DNA of 64,000 bases, taken from Xanthomonas chitinilytica (GTDB lineage Bacteria > Pseudomonadota > Gammaproteobacteria > Xanthomonadales > Xanthomonadaceae). The DNA is taken from positions 16,630-80,629 of the forward strand of contig NZ_JAPCHY010000015.1 in the NCBI RefSeq assembly GCF_026107455.2. The letters run 5' to 3'. The notes under the pieces were generated by a model. The model was not told the DNA's origin. It made no database searches and worked only from the letters and a program-made list of their open reading frames with translations. This document shows positions 25,141 to 35,600 of this stretch, one piece after another. The translations under genes and the position numbers were made by a program. Within the stretch, counting starts at the first letter, position 1. The number at the start of each line of letters is the position of its first letter.

Positions 25141-27240
25141 ATGTCGATGTCACTGGCCGACGCACGCTACTTCCTCAATCGCGTCGCCGGCCTGTTCCGC
25201 CGCGCCCTGGCCAGCCTGCGCACCCGCGGCTGGCAGGCCACCTGGCAGCGCATCCGCGTGCATACCCGGCCGCTGCCGCTGCCACGGCGCGAACCGCTGT
25301 ACCAGCCGGCGGTCGAGCCGTTCGCACCGTTCGCCGTGCCCACCAGCGAGGCGCCGCGGGCAAGCATCGTGATCCCGGTCTACAACCATTGCGCGCATAC
25401 GCTGGCCTGCCTGCGGGCGCTGGCCGCGCATCCGCCGGCCGCGGCCTGCGAGATCCTGGTGATCGACGACGGCAGCAGCGACCAGACCGTGCAGTGGATG
25501 CCGCAGATCGCCGGGCTGCGCTACCACGTGCGCGAGCGCAACGGCGGCTTCATCGCCGCCTGCAACGACGGCGCGCGGCTGGCCCGCGGCGAGTACGTGG
25601 TGCTGCTCAACAACGACACCGTGCCGCAGCCGGGTTGGCTGGACGCGTTGCTGGAGACGTTCCGGCAGCTGCCGCAGGCCGGCCTGGTCGGTGCCCAGTT
25701 GCTGTATCCCGATGGCCGGCTGCAGGAATCCGGTGGCGTGGTGTTCGCCGACGGCAGCTGCTGGAGCTACGGCCGCTTCGAGTCGCCCGAGGACCCGCGC
25801 TACGCCAGTCTGCGCGACGTGGACTACTGCTCCGGCGCGGCGCTGGCCATTCCCCGCGCCCTGCTGGAAACGCTCGGCGGACTGGATGCCCGCTACGCGC
25901 CGGCCTATTACGAGGACACCGACCTGGCCTTCGCGGTGCGCGCGGCCGGCCGCCGGGTGCTGGTGCAGCCGGCCAGCCGCGTGGTGCACGACGAGGGCAC
26001 CAGCAACGGCACCGATACCGGCAGCGGCATCAAGGCCTACCAAGTGCGCAACCGCGAGGTGTTCGCGCGCAAGTGGGCGCCGGCGCTGGCGGCGCAGCTG
26101 CCGCCGGGCAGCGTCCCCGGCCCGGCGCTGCTGCACCGGGACCAGCGCCAGATCCTGATCCTGGACGAGGTGGTTCCGCAGCCGGACCGCGACTCGGGGT
26201 CGCTGCGCCAGTTCAACCTGATCCGGATGCTGGTGGCCGCCGGCGCGCACGTGGTGTTCGTACCGACCCGCGGCGGGCACGGCGGCAATGCCACCGAGGC
26301 GCTGCAGCGGCTGGGCGTGGAGGTGTGGCATGCACCGTACCTGCAGGGCGTGGGCAGCTGGCTCCGACAGCATGGACGGCGCTTCCAGGTGGCGATGATG
26401 GTGCGCCACCACGTCGCCAGCGAATGCCTGCCGCTGCTGCGCAGCTTCGCGCCACAGGCACGCACCGTGTTCGACACCGTCGACCTGCACTACCTGCGCG
26501 AGCGCCGCGGCGCCGAACTGACCGGCGACACCGGCCTGTTGCGCAACGCCGAACGTACCCGCAGCCAGGAGCTGGCGGTGATGGCGCGGACCGACGTCAC
26601 CCTGCTGGTCAGCGCCGCCGAACGCGAGCAGCTGCAGATCGACGCGCCGCAGGTGCGGGTGGAGCTGTTGTCCAACCTGCACGAGGTGGCCGGCCCCGGC
26701 GCGGACTGGGCGCAGCGCCGCGACCTGGTGTTCGTCGGCGGCTTCCGCCACCCGCCGAACGTCGATGCGGTGCGCTGGTTCATCGGCGAAATATTCCCGC
26801 AGGTGCGCGCGCGGCTGCCGGATGTCCGCTTCCACTGCATCGGCGCGGACGTGCCCGATGCCATCCGCGCGCTGGCGTCGGCGCAGCCCGGGGTCGAGAT
26901 CCACGGCTACGTACCCGACGTGGTGCCGTACATGGACGGCGCGCGGATCGCGGTGGCGCCGCTGCGTTTCGGCGCCGGGGTCAAGGGCAAGATCAACCTG
27001 AGCATGGCCCACGGCCAGCCGGTGGTCGCCACCGCCTGCGCGGTGGAAGGCATGCACCTGGTCGACGGCGAGGACGTGCTGGTGGCCGACGATGCCGCCG
27101 CATTCGCCGCCGCCATCGTCCGCCTGCACGAGGATGCCGGGTTGTGGCGCCGGCTGTCGCACAACGGCCTGCGCAACATCGCCGAGCACTTTTCGATCGA
27201 CGCCGCCCGCGACACGGTGGCGCGGGTGTTTCTGGGCTAG
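25141..27240 (+). CDS. Fused GT2-GT4 two-domain glycosyltransferase
   Basis: A 699-residue protein with two glycosyltransferase modules. Residues about 75-290 are a GT-A family 2 domain: SIVIPVYNHCAHTLACL, VIDDGSSDQT, then LLNNDTVPQPGWLDAL and YYEDTDLAFAVRAAGR. Residues about 340-699 are a GT-B family 4-like domain, with FVGGFRHPPNVDAVRWF and the donor-site region APLRFGAGVKGKINLSMAHG. No transmembrane segment is visible, so it should be cytoplasmic. The substrate is unknown; surface polysaccharide or O-antigen synthesis would be usual. No other sugar genes surround it, so it is an isolated gene. It is divergent from mrcB and converges on the TPR gene. Confidence 0.82.
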   Translation: MSMSLADARYFLNRVAGLFRRALASLRTRGWQATWQRIRVHTRPLPLPRREPLYQPAVEPFAPFAVPTSEAPRASIVIPVYNHCAHTLACLRALAAHPPAAACEILVIDDGSSDQTVQWMPQIAGLRYHVRERNGGFIAACNDGARLARGEYVVLLNNDTVPQPGWLDALLETFRQLPQAGLVGAQLLYPDGRLQESGGVVFADGSCWSYGRFESPEDPRYASLRDVDYCSGAALAIPRALLETLGGLDARYAPAYYEDTDLAFAVRAAGRRVLVQPASRVVHDEGTSNGTDTGSGIKAYQVRNREVFARKWAPALAAQLPPGSVPGPALLHRDQRQILILDEVVPQPDRDSGSLRQFNLIRMLVAAGAHVVFVPTRGGHGGNATEALQRLGVEVWHAPYLQGVGSWLRQHGRRFQVAMMVRHHVASECLPLLRSFAPQARTVFDTVDLHYLRERRGAELTGDTGLLRNAERTRSQELAVMARTDVTLLVSAAEREQLQIDAPQVRVELLSNLHEVAGPGADWAQRRDLVFVGGFRHPPNVDAVRWFIGEIFPQVRARLPDVRFHCIGADVPDAIRALASAQPGVEIHGYVPDVVPYMDGARIAVAPLRFGAGVKGKINLSMAHGQPVVATACAVEGMHLVDGEDVLVADDAAAFAAAIVRLHEDAGLWRRLSHNGLRNIAEHFSIDAARDTVARVFLG

Positions 27241-27249
27241 CGTCCCGGC

Positions 27250-28758
27250 CTAGGGCGAGGCGCTGCGCAGCCGCTCGGCGAAGGCGGCGATCTCCGGGGT
27301 GGCGGCGTCCAGTTCCCGCGCCTGCTGCAGCGCCTGCCGCGCGAAGGCGGTATCGCCGGCGCCGAGGCGTTCGCTGCCGATGGCGATCCAGCGCTGCGCC
27401 AACCGCCGCCGCGCCTGCACCAGCCCGCCATCGGCCGGTGCCAGCACCTGCCAGGCGTCGTGGCAGACACGGGCGGCACGCAGGCGGTTTTCGCGCAGGC
27501 GTTCCTCGAAACACTCGCGCGTGGCCGGCAGCAGCCGCTCCACCGCCTGCCGCACGCGCGGGTCCCGCGGCGCCAGCGCCTGCGCCGCGCGCAGCATGTC
27601 GTAGGCGCTGCGCCCGGGGGGCAGCAGCCAGTCGCCGCGCGCCTCGGCCGCGGCGAACCGGGACAGCAGTTCCTCCAGCCGGCGCTCCTGCGCCGCCGGC
27701 GACAACGTGATTTCCATGGCCCGTTGCGCCTGTCTTGCCCGCTCCAGCGCCTGCCGTGCCGGCACCAGTTGTTCCGCCTCCGGTTGCAGGGCATGGGCAT
27801 GCGCCAATGCCTGTTCGGCCGCGGCGAACCTAAAATCGGCCGACAACCGCGTCGCCTCGGCGACCAGCGCGGCGACGACCTGCTCCTGGCCGCGCCGGGC
27901 CGCGGCGTCGTCCGGCGCGGCCGCCAGCACCAGCGCGAAACCCTCGCCTGCTGCCGCGATGCGCCCGCGCGCCAGGTCGCGTTCGGCGCGCACCCGCCGC
28001 CGCTCCAGCGCGGTATTGAACGCGGCCTGCGCGGCCGGCAGGTCGAAATGTCCGGGATCGTAGCCACGCGCACGCCGCAGCACATCGGCCGCGGCCGCCA
28101 GGTCGCCCCTGTCGATCAGCGTACGTGCCTGTTGCAGCAGTTCCGACAGCGCATCCTCGCGCCCTTCCAGCGCCTGTATCCGGTCCGGCTGGAAGCCGAG
28201 CACCCGCTGGTACAGGGGCAGCGCGCTGTCCTCGCCGTCATCCAACCGGCCGGCCAGGCGCGCCGCTTCGGCCTGTTGCAGCAGCTGTTCGATGCCGGCA
28301 TGCCCCGCGTCCTGCGCACGCAGCTGTTCGGCGATGCGCTCGGCCGGGCCTCGCGGCACCTGCAGCTCGCGCGCCAGCGCCAGTGCCGAACGCGCCCCCG
28401 CCGGATCGCCGCGCGCCAGCGCCGCGCGCGCCTGTTCCAGGGCCGCTTCCCCGGTCCGCACCAAGGCCTGGCGCGCTTCGGTACGGTCGTTGTCCAACGC
28501 CAGCGCGGCCTGGAACAGCTCGCGCGCGCCGCTGCCGTCGTCCGCGCTCAGGCGCCCCGCCGCCAGCGCCGCCTGGCCCTGGTCCAGCAACTGCTGGATG
28601 CGCGGTTCCGGCCACAGGCGGTCGGCCAGCGGCTGCCGGAAGATCGCCAACGCCATCGCCAGCAACGCGACGGCCAGCAGCCCCCAGCGCCACAGCCGCC
28701 GGCTGCGCCAGCCGCAGAGCCACCACCCTCGTCCCGAATGCCGGGCCCGTTGCCACAT
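27250..28758 (-). CDS. Membrane-anchored tetratricopeptide-like protein
   Basis: A 502-residue protein with one N-terminal transmembrane helix (about residues 27-45, WGLLAVALLAMALAIF) followed by a long helical domain of degenerate TPR-like repeats, visible in recurring ALAxxxxxxA and LxxARxLxxxG patterns. Composition is rich in Ala, Arg, Leu and Glu. The ATG at 28758 is chosen because an AGGGAGG ribosome binding site lies nine bases before it; an alternative start is 14 codons upstream. It is downstream of relA in the same direction, with a 69-base gap, and faces the glycosyltransferase gene tail to tail. No enzyme motif is seen; the function is unknown. Confidence 0.75.
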   Translation of the reverse strand: MWQRARHSGRGWWLCGWRSRRLWRWGLLAVALLAMALAIFRQPLADRLWPEPRIQQLLDQGQAALAAGRLSADDGSGARELFQAALALDNDRTEARQALVRTGEAALEQARAALARGDPAGARSALALARELQVPRGPAERIAEQLRAQDAGHAGIEQLLQQAEAARLAGRLDDGEDSALPLYQRVLGFQPDRIQALEGREDALSELLQQARTLIDRGDLAAAADVLRRARGYDPGHFDLPAAQAAFNTALERRRVRAERDLARGRIAAAGEGFALVLAAAPDDAAARRGQEQVVAALVAEATRLSADFRFAAAEQALAHAHALQPEAEQLVPARQALERARQAQRAMEITLSPAAQERRLEELLSRFAAAEARGDWLLPPGRSAYDMLRAAQALAPRDPRVRQAVERLLPATRECFEERLRENRLRAARVCHDAWQVLAPADGGLVQARRRLAQRWIAIGSERLGAGDTAFARQALQQARELDAATPEIAAFAERLRSASP

Positions 28759-28827
28759 CGTCGCCGTCCCTCCCTGGCCGCGTGATCGCCGCCGTTGCAT
28801 CCGCGCAGCTTACTGCCCATTGCCGGG

Positions 28828-30996
28828 CTACCCCAGCCTGCGCGCCTCGCTGACGCCGGGCAGCGCATCCAGCTTGCCCAGCAACGTGGACAGCTGGCCG
28901 TAGTCGCTGACCTTCAGCCGCAGCCGCAATTGCGCCGTGCCGCTGTCGCGCACGTTGTCGCTGTTGATGTCCAGCACGTAGGCGTCCTCCTGGGCGATCA
29001 GGTTGGTGATGTCCTTGAGCAGCCAGCGGCGGTCCACCGCGCGCACCAGCACGTCGACCTCGTAGCCGGAGCCGGCCTGGCCCCACTCCACCGGCAGCGC
29101 CCGCTGCGGGTTGGCCGCCGACAACCGCGCGAAGGACGCGCAGTCGGCGCGGTGCACCGTCACCCCGCGACCGCGGGTGAGGTAGCCGACGATCGGCTCG
29201 CCGGCCACCGGCTGGCAGCAGCGCGCCAGCTGCACCAGCAGGTTGCCCACGCCCTGCACGGTGAATTTGGACTTGCCGATGCCGTCGCGGCGCGCGGTCG
29301 GCCGCGGCAGCGCCGGCGCGGCCGGCTGCGACTGCGCCTTCTCCGCCTCCAGCAGCGCGCGACCGACCTGGCTGGGGCCGGTGTCGCCCAGTGCGACCTG
29401 GATGTAGAGGTCGTCGACGCTGTCGGCATGGAACTTCTTCGCCGCCACCATCAGGTCCGATTGCTGCAGGCCCAGCCGCTTCAGTTCCCGGTCGAGCAGG
29501 TCCTTGCCGGCCTGCACGTTGCGGGCGCGATCGAGCTTGTGGAACCAGGCGCGCACCTTGTCGCGCGAACGACCGCTGGCAAGGAAGCCGTTGGCCGGCA
29601 GCAGCCAGTCGCGGCGCGGGTCGGCCTCCTTGCCGGTCAGGATCTCCACCCGGTCGCCGCTGCGCAGGCGGTAGGTCAGCGGCACGATGCGGCCGTTGAC
29701 CTTGGCGCCGCGGCAGCGGTGCCCGACCATGGTGTGCACGTGGTAGGCGAAGTCCAGCGGCGTGGCGTCCCGCGGCAGGTCCATCACCTCGCCCTTGGGG
29801 CTGAGCGCGTATACCCGGTCCTCGGCCAGCTCGGCATCGAACGCGCCGGCCAGTTCGCCGGCCCCGCCCTCCTGCGACTGCTCCAGCAGCTGCCGCATCC
29901 AGGTGATCTTGCGGTCGAACGCCTTTTCCGCGCCCTTGCCGCCCTCCTTGTACTTCCAGTGCGCGGCCACGCCCAGCTCGGCCTGGGCATGCATCTCGTG
30001 GGTGCGGATCTGCACCTCGACCGTGCGCCCTTCCGGGCCGATCACCGCGGTATGCAGCGAGCGGTAGTCGTTGGCCTTGGGCCGGGCGATGTAGTCGTCA
30101 AACTCGCTGGGGACCGGCGTCCACAGCGCGTGCACGATGCCCAGGGCGGCATAGCAGGCGGCGACGTCGTCGACCATCACCCGCACCGCGCGCAGGTCGT
30201 AGAGCTGCTGGAACGCCAGCTGCTTCTTCTGCATCTTCCGCCAGATGCTGTAGATGTGCTTGGGCCGGCCGCTGACCTCGGCGGCGATGCCGTTGCGGGC
30301 CAGTTCGCGCTGCAGCGTCTTCTTCACCGCCTCGACGTAGCGCTCGCGCGCGACCCGGGTCTCGTCGACCTCGCGCGCGATGCGGCGGTAGGTATCCGGT
30401 TCGAGGTGGCGGAACGCCAGGTCCTCCAGCTCCCACTTCAGCTGCCAGATGCCCAGCCGGTTGGCCAGCGGCGCGTGGATGTCGCGGGTCAGCTGCGCCA
30501 GTGCGCGCCGCTCGTCTTCCGGCAGGCGGTCGGCCGCGCGCATCCGCGCCAGCTGCCGCGCCAGCAGGATCGGCACCACCCGCAGGTCGTGGACGATGGA
30601 CAGCAGCAACCGGCGCAGGCCCTCGCTGTTGCGCCCGGCCTCGCGCCCGGCATGCAGCGCCCAGACCTGGTCGGCCGCGTCCTGTCCGTCGAGCAGGCCG
30701 GCGACCACCGGCGCGGCGGCACCAAGCGGCAGTTCGGCCACCGAGGCGCGCAGGCCCGGCAGGTCGAACAGCAGCGCCGCCACGATCACCCCCTCGTCGG
30801 CCGCCAGCAATGCCAGCGAATCGACGGTGTCGGCCAGCACCGGCCATGGCAGGCGGGGCTCGCGCCCGGTTTCCGGCGCCTGCCAGCACTGCAGCAACGC
30901 CTGCCGCAGCGCCGGCGACAGCGAGGCCACCGAAGGACGTTGCAGCAGGGCATCCAGGCCAGGGGGGAAAGAACGGTTCACAGCGGTCAATCGCAA
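28828..30996 (-). CDS. relA: GTP pyrophosphokinase RelA
   Basis: RelA makes (p)ppGpp on ribosomes stalled by uncharged tRNA. The 722-residue product has an N-terminal hydrolase-like domain in which the HD pair is lost (AALLFDLPGL), as in synthetase-only RelA proteins. The synthetase domain has SGRPKHIYSIWRKM, the EFDDYIARPK acidic motif of monofunctional RelA, DYRSLHT and VEVQIRT. TGS (ALSPKGEVMDLPRDATPLDF), zinc-finger-like (CCQPVAGEPIVGY, DCASF) and C-terminal ACT domains follow. The start shown is TTG 30996, with AGAGG upstream; GTG 30981 is the alternative. SpoT is excluded by the FD/EFDD signature. Confidence 0.94.
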   Translation of the reverse strand: MRLTAVNRSFPPGLDALLQRPSVASLSPALRQALLQCWQAPETGREPRLPWPVLADTVDSLALLAADEGVIVAALLFDLPGLRASVAELPLGAAAPVVAGLLDGQDAADQVWALHAGREAGRNSEGLRRLLLSIVHDLRVVPILLARQLARMRAADRLPEDERRALAQLTRDIHAPLANRLGIWQLKWELEDLAFRHLEPDTYRRIAREVDETRVARERYVEAVKKTLQRELARNGIAAEVSGRPKHIYSIWRKMQKKQLAFQQLYDLRAVRVMVDDVAACYAALGIVHALWTPVPSEFDDYIARPKANDYRSLHTAVIGPEGRTVEVQIRTHEMHAQAELGVAAHWKYKEGGKGAEKAFDRKITWMRQLLEQSQEGGAGELAGAFDAELAEDRVYALSPKGEVMDLPRDATPLDFAYHVHTMVGHRCRGAKVNGRIVPLTYRLRSGDRVEILTGKEADPRRDWLLPANGFLASGRSRDKVRAWFHKLDRARNVQAGKDLLDRELKRLGLQQSDLMVAAKKFHADSVDDLYIQVALGDTGPSQVGRALLEAEKAQSQPAAPALPRPTARRDGIGKSKFTVQGVGNLLVQLARCCQPVAGEPIVGYLTRGRGVTVHRADCASFARLSAANPQRALPVEWGQAGSGYEVDVLVRAVDRRWLLKDITNLIAQEDAYVLDINSDNVRDSGTAQLRLRLKVSDYGQLSTLLGKLDALPGVSEARRLG

Positions 30997-31044
30997 ACGG
31001 ATGCCTCTACACTAGCGCCCAACCATCCCCGGGAACAATCGCCC

Positions 31045-31560
31045 ATGAGCCTGCTCCGCCAGCCCGCGCTGCTTGCCTGCCTAGCGCTTTCACTGTCGAT
31101 CAGCCTGCCCGCCGCCGCCCAGCGCGTGCTCCACGGCGACCTGCAGCAACAGATGAGCGAAGCCGAGTTCAAGGCCGCGGGCCTGGACAAGCTCAGCGCC
31201 GCCGAACTGGCCTCGCTCAACGACTGGCTGCAGGGCAAGGTGGAACAGGCCACCGCCAGCGTGGTCGAGCAGGCGCGCGAAGAAGGCCGCCAGGAAGTGA
31301 TCAGCAAGAACCGCGGCTTCTTCGACTTCGGCTCTTCCGAACCGATCGAGAGCAGCCTCAGCGGCGAGTTCACCGGCTTCCGCAAGGGCCAGCTGTACAC
31401 GCTGGACAACGGCCAGCAGTGGGAACAGACCGATGCCGCGTCGCTGCCCGGGGTACGCCGGTCGTCGCCCCCGGTGCGCATCACCCCCGGCCTGCTGGGC
31501 GTGTGGTACCTGCAGATCGAGGGCTACAACGCCCGCGCCAAGGTCCGCCGGGTCAAGTGA
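31045..31560 (+). CDS. Secreted protein of unknown function (paralogue A)
   Basis: A 171-residue protein with a signal peptide (about 25 residues, ending AAAQ). The mature part begins with a short segment, MSEAEFKAAGLDKLSAAELA, recurring in the next gene, then a helical stretch and a C-terminal beta-rich part with YTLDNGQQWEQTD and GVWYLQIEGYNARAKVRRVK. I do not recognise the family. The next gene encodes a shorter protein with the same order of elements, so the two are tandem paralogues. It is divergent from relA, with 48 bases between starts. Export to the periplasm is inferred from the signal peptide. Confidence 0.8.
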   Translation: MSLLRQPALLACLALSLSISLPAAAQRVLHGDLQQQMSEAEFKAAGLDKLSAAELASLNDWLQGKVEQATASVVEQAREEGRQEVISKNRGFFDFGSSEPIESSLSGEFTGFRKGQLYTLDNGQQWEQTDAASLPGVRRSSPPVRITPGLLGVWYLQIEGYNARAKVRRVK

Positions 31561-31586
31561 TCCGCCATCCGAATCGAGGAAACCGC

Positions 31587-32069
31587 ATGCGTCGATTATC
31601 CATCATTCTGCTGATCGGCTTGGCGTCACAGCCGATACTGGCGTTCGCGGCCAAGCGCGCCTACGTTCCACTGGAACAACGTCTCAGCGTCGAGCAATTC
31701 CAGGCCACCGGCCTGGATCGTCTTTCCACCGAACAGTTGGCGCTGCTCAACCGCCTGCTCGACAGCGAACAAACCGAACTGGTCGAACACGCACGTGCGC
31801 AGGGCGAACGCGAAGCTGTGGCCGGGAAGCCTTTGGTGCGTGATCGTGAGCCGGTCATCACCCGAATCTCCGGCAGTATCCGCGGCTGGTCCCGGGGTGA
31901 TGTGCTGAGACTGGAGAACGGTCAGCGTTGGCGCGTGGTACAGGGCGATCTGTTCCTGCGGCAGCCCGTGGACAACCCCGATGTCAACATCGCCCCCGGC
32001 AACATGGGCGGATGGTATCTACAGCTGCCAGGGCAGAACCAGCGCGCCAAGGTCGAGCGCATCGATTGA
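31587..32069 (+). CDS. Secreted protein of unknown function (paralogue B)
   Basis: A 160-residue protein with a signal peptide (about 22 residues). The mature part repeats the plan of the preceding gene: LSVEQFQATGLDRLSTEQLA, then a helical segment, LRLENGQRWRVVQ, and GGWYLQLPGQNQRAKVERID at the C-terminus. A GAGGAAA ribosome binding site lies before ATG 31587. It starts 26 bases after the stop of paralogue A. Divergence between the copies is large outside the two motifs. No function can be named. Confidence 0.8.
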   Translation: MRRLSIILLIGLASQPILAFAAKRAYVPLEQRLSVEQFQATGLDRLSTEQLALLNRLLDSEQTELVEHARAQGEREAVAGKPLVRDREPVITRISGSIRGWSRGDVLRLENGQRWRVVQGDLFLRQPVDNPDVNIAPGNMGGWYLQLPGQNQRAKVERID

Positions 32070-32110
32070 ACTGCGGCCAGCAATCATCGGGACAAAGGAG
32101 TAAAGAAGCC

Positions 32111-32596
32111 ATGCGTCTGATCCATGCCGCCATCCTGCTGGCCTTGCTTCCCGGCGCCGCCGCTGCCGAGGTCTACAAATGCAAGGGCAGGAACGGCGAA
32201 TCGGTGTATTCGCAGCATCCCTGCGACGAAAGCACGCAGCCGATGGCGCTGCGCGTGACCCGCCCGGCCAGCAGCGTCGATCCCGACGCGCCGCCGGCTA
32301 CCGCGGGCAGCGGCCTGGACGCCGAGCAGCATTGCGTTTCCACCGCCGGCGCATCGATCTACGGCCCCTCCAACGATCGCGTCGCCAGCTACCAGCAGCA
32401 GGTGGCCGCGTTGCACCAGCAGCTGGCCGGCGCCCCGGACAACGCCGCCATCCGCGGCCAGGTCGCCAGCCTGCAGCAGGCGATCGCGCGCGAGCGCGCC
32501 TCGGCCAACGCACAACTGGGCGCGGCGCGGAAACGCTGCGCGCTGGAGCATGGCGCCACCCCGGCAAGCGCGCCGGCAGCTGCCGGCGCAAGCTGA
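32111..32596 (+). CDS. DUF4124 domain-containing periplasmic protein
   Basis: A 161-residue protein with a cleavable signal peptide (AAILLALLPGAAAA). The DUF4124 motif follows directly (EVYKCKGRNGESVYSQHPC, about residues 19-37), with its paired cysteines. A second half of helical coiled-coil character (VASYQQQVAALHQQL and VASLQQAIARERA) follows. The AAAGGAG ribosome binding site is well placed before ATG 32111. It is the third of three consecutive small exported-protein genes. The function of DUF4124 proteins is unknown; they are frequent in gammaproteobacteria. Confidence 0.85.
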   Translation: MRLIHAAILLALLPGAAAAEVYKCKGRNGESVYSQHPCDESTQPMALRVTRPASSVDPDAPPATAGSGLDAEQHCVSTAGASIYGPSNDRVASYQQQVAALHQQLAGAPDNAAIRGQVASLQQAIARERASANAQLGAARKRCALEHGATPASAPAAAGAS

Positions 32597-32617
32597 CGGT
32601 TGCCGGGTGCGGCGGCC

Positions 32618-35600
32618 TCAGCCGCGCAGCGCCGCCACCCGTTGCGCCAGCTTCTTGGCCGAGATCCCGGACCTGAAGCCCAGTTCCTGCGCGAACAGCG
32701 ACACCCGCAGCTCCTCGATGTCCCAGCGCAGCGCCTGCCACTGCGGGCGCTGGCGCTGGCCGCCGATCTCCGCCTCTTCCAGCGCATCCAGGAACGGCTT
32801 GAGCTCCAGCATCCGCGCCTGGTCGCGCGGCGGATCGCGCTTGGCGCGTTCGGCGCGCAGGATCATCGCCTTCAGGTAGCGCGGGAACTGTGCCAGCGCA
32901 TCGGCCGGGGTCTGCCGCAGGAACCCCGGATGCACCAGCGCCGCCAGCTGCCGCTCCATGTCGTCCAGGTTGCCGCGCGCCCAGCCCATCAGCGGCGCCT
33001 CCAGCTGCGGCTTCAGCTCGGCCACCAGCGACAGGATGTTCTCGGCCAGCTTCAGCCGTTCCATCGCCTCGCCGAACAGGCGCTTGCCGGCCTCGTCGCG
33101 GCGCTGGGCGAACGCGGCCGGGTCGCGGATGTCCTCCAGTCCATCGGCCAGCACCGCGTTCATCGCCGCATCGACCAGGTCGCCGCGCAGCCGCTCCTTC
33201 TCCGACGTCTTGCCATCGGCGCCGGCCTGGAACGTCTCGATGGCCGCATACAGCAGCCCGGTCTTGGGCGACAGCGGCAACTGTTTGCGCGCCTGCCGGG
33301 CCTTGTCGGCCAGGGCGATCTGCAGCAACCGGCGCACGCCCTGCGGATGCGCCTCCTGCGCCTCGTTGCGGTCGGCGAAGATGCGCAGCGCGGCGCGGTC
33401 GCCCTGGTCCACCAGCGCCGGCCAGGCCGGCACCCCGGCCTCGCCCGGCACCTGCAGCGGAATCGGCGCGGCGGGGAATTCGCGCAGCCCTTCGGCCGCC
33501 AGCGCGCGGCCCGCGCGGGCCGCGAACGCCTGCCCGGCACGCTCGCCGAAACGGGCGCGCAAGGCGTCGAGCTCGCGCGAGACCGCCAGCACCTTGCCCT
33601 GTTCGTCGCGCAGGCGCAGGTTCATGCGCAGGTGCGGCTCCAGCGCCGCCTCGTCGAAATCGGTGGCCGCCACCTGCGCGCCGGTCGCCCTGGACAGGAA
33701 GCGCGCCAGCTCGCCGCGGATATCGTCGGCCGCGGCCTGCGGGAACGCCTCGAAGAACGCACGCCCGAAATCCGGCGCCGGCACGTAGTTGCGCCGCATC
33801 GCCTTGGGCAGGCTGCGGATCAGCGCGGCGGCCTTGTCGGCGACGAAGCCCGGCGCCAGCCATGACAGCCGTGCCGGATCCAGCGCGTTGAGCAGGTGCA
33901 GCGGCACCTCCAGGGTCACCCCGTCGTCGTCCGCGCCCGGCTCGAAGCGGTAGTGCAGCGCCAGCCGCGCGTCGCCCAGCGGGAAATATTTCGGGTAGCG
34001 GTCCTGCTCGCTGCCCTCGCCGGGCAGCAGGTCGCTCAGCGACCAGTGCAGCGCGCGTCGCTTGTCGGCCGGCAGCGTCTTCCACCACGCATCCAGCCCG
34101 CTGGCCGAATGGATCTCGGCCGGGATCCGGTCCAAGTACCAGCGCGCCTGCCAGTCCTCGTCGGCGACGATGCCGGCGCGGCGCAGCTTGGCCTCTTCCT
34201 CGCGCGCCTGCTCCAGCACCTTGAGGTTGTCGGCGACGAAGCCGGCGCGGGTGTTGATCTCGCCGGTCACCAGTGCCTGCCGCACGAAGATGTCGTGCGC
34301 CTCGCCCGGGGCGATGCGGCCGTAGTGCACCGGTTTCTTCGGCGCCAGCACCAGCCCGAACAGGCTGATCTGCTCCGACGCCAGCACCTGCCCCTGCGCG
34401 CGCGACCAGTGCGGGTCGAAATGCTTGCGCGCCAGCAGGTGCGGCAGTTCGGCGATCGCCCAGTCCGGCTCGATGGCGGCGTTGGTCAGGCCCCACACCC
34501 GCTGGGTATCGAGCAGGGTCGCGCTGAGCACCCATGGCGGCGGTTTCTTCGCCAGCGCCGAGCCGGGAAACAGGTGGAAGCGGCGCTGCCGCGGCGCCTG
34601 GAAATCGCCCTTCTCGGTGCGGTGGCCGATCTGGGTCGGCAGTCCGGCCAGGATCGCCCGGTGCAGGGCCTGGTAGGCGGCCGCGCGGGCCTTGTCGCTG
34701 ACCTGCGGAACACTGCCGGACGGCGAGTCCGATGGCGCCGATGGCTTCGGCTGCGCGGGCGGCGGCGCTTCGCCGCGCCCTTCCCGCGCCAGGCGCGCGG
34801 CACGGTGCAGCTGCCCGCGCGTGGCGCGCCGGGCGGCCTCGCCGGCTTCGCGCGGCGGCGGTGCGACCGGTCCGGAGAGCAGCACCTGGACAAGCTCGCC
34901 GGCATCCGCATCCCAGCCCAGTTCGCCGCACAGCAGGCGCAGCTGCCGATGCAGTTCGCGCCACTCGCGCATGCGCAGGAAGCCGAGGAAATGGCGCCCG
35001 CACCAGTCGCGCAGCTTCGATTGCGTCAGCTCCTCGTGCGCGGCGCGATACCCCTCCCACAGGCGCAGGATGCCGAGGAACTCCGAACGCGGGTCGGCGA
35101 ACTTCGCATGCGCGTTGTCGGCCGCCTCGCGCGCTTCCGGCGGCCGTTCGCGCGGGTCCTGGATACCCAGGAACGCTGCGATGACCAGCATCTCGCGCAG
35201 GCAGCCCTGCTGCTGCGCGGCCACCAGCATCCGCGCCAGCTTCACGTCCACCGGCAGCCGCGCCATCTGCCGGCCGATGGCGGTGAGCTTGCGGTTCTTG
35301 TCGATCGCGCCCAGCTCGGCCAGTTGCTGCCAGCCGTCGGCCACCGCACGCTCGTCCGGCGGCTCCAGGAACGGGAAGTCCTCGATCCGCCCCAGCCCCA
35401 GCTGCAGCATCCGCAGGATCACCCCGGCCAGCGAGGAACGGCGGATCTCCGGATCGGTGAATTCCGGGCGTGCGGCGAAATCGGCTTCCGAATACAGCCG
35501 GTAGCAGATGCCCTCGGCGATGCGCCCGCAACGGCCCTTGCGCTGGTTGGCGCTGGCCTGCGAGACGGGTTCGATATGCAGCCGGTCCAGCTTCTGCCGC

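Noticed and set aside
28828..30996. SpoT (bifunctional) instead of RelA
   Set aside because: The HD hydrolase site is FD with the neighbouring residues gone, and the synthetase has the acidic EFDD motif of monofunctional RelA.
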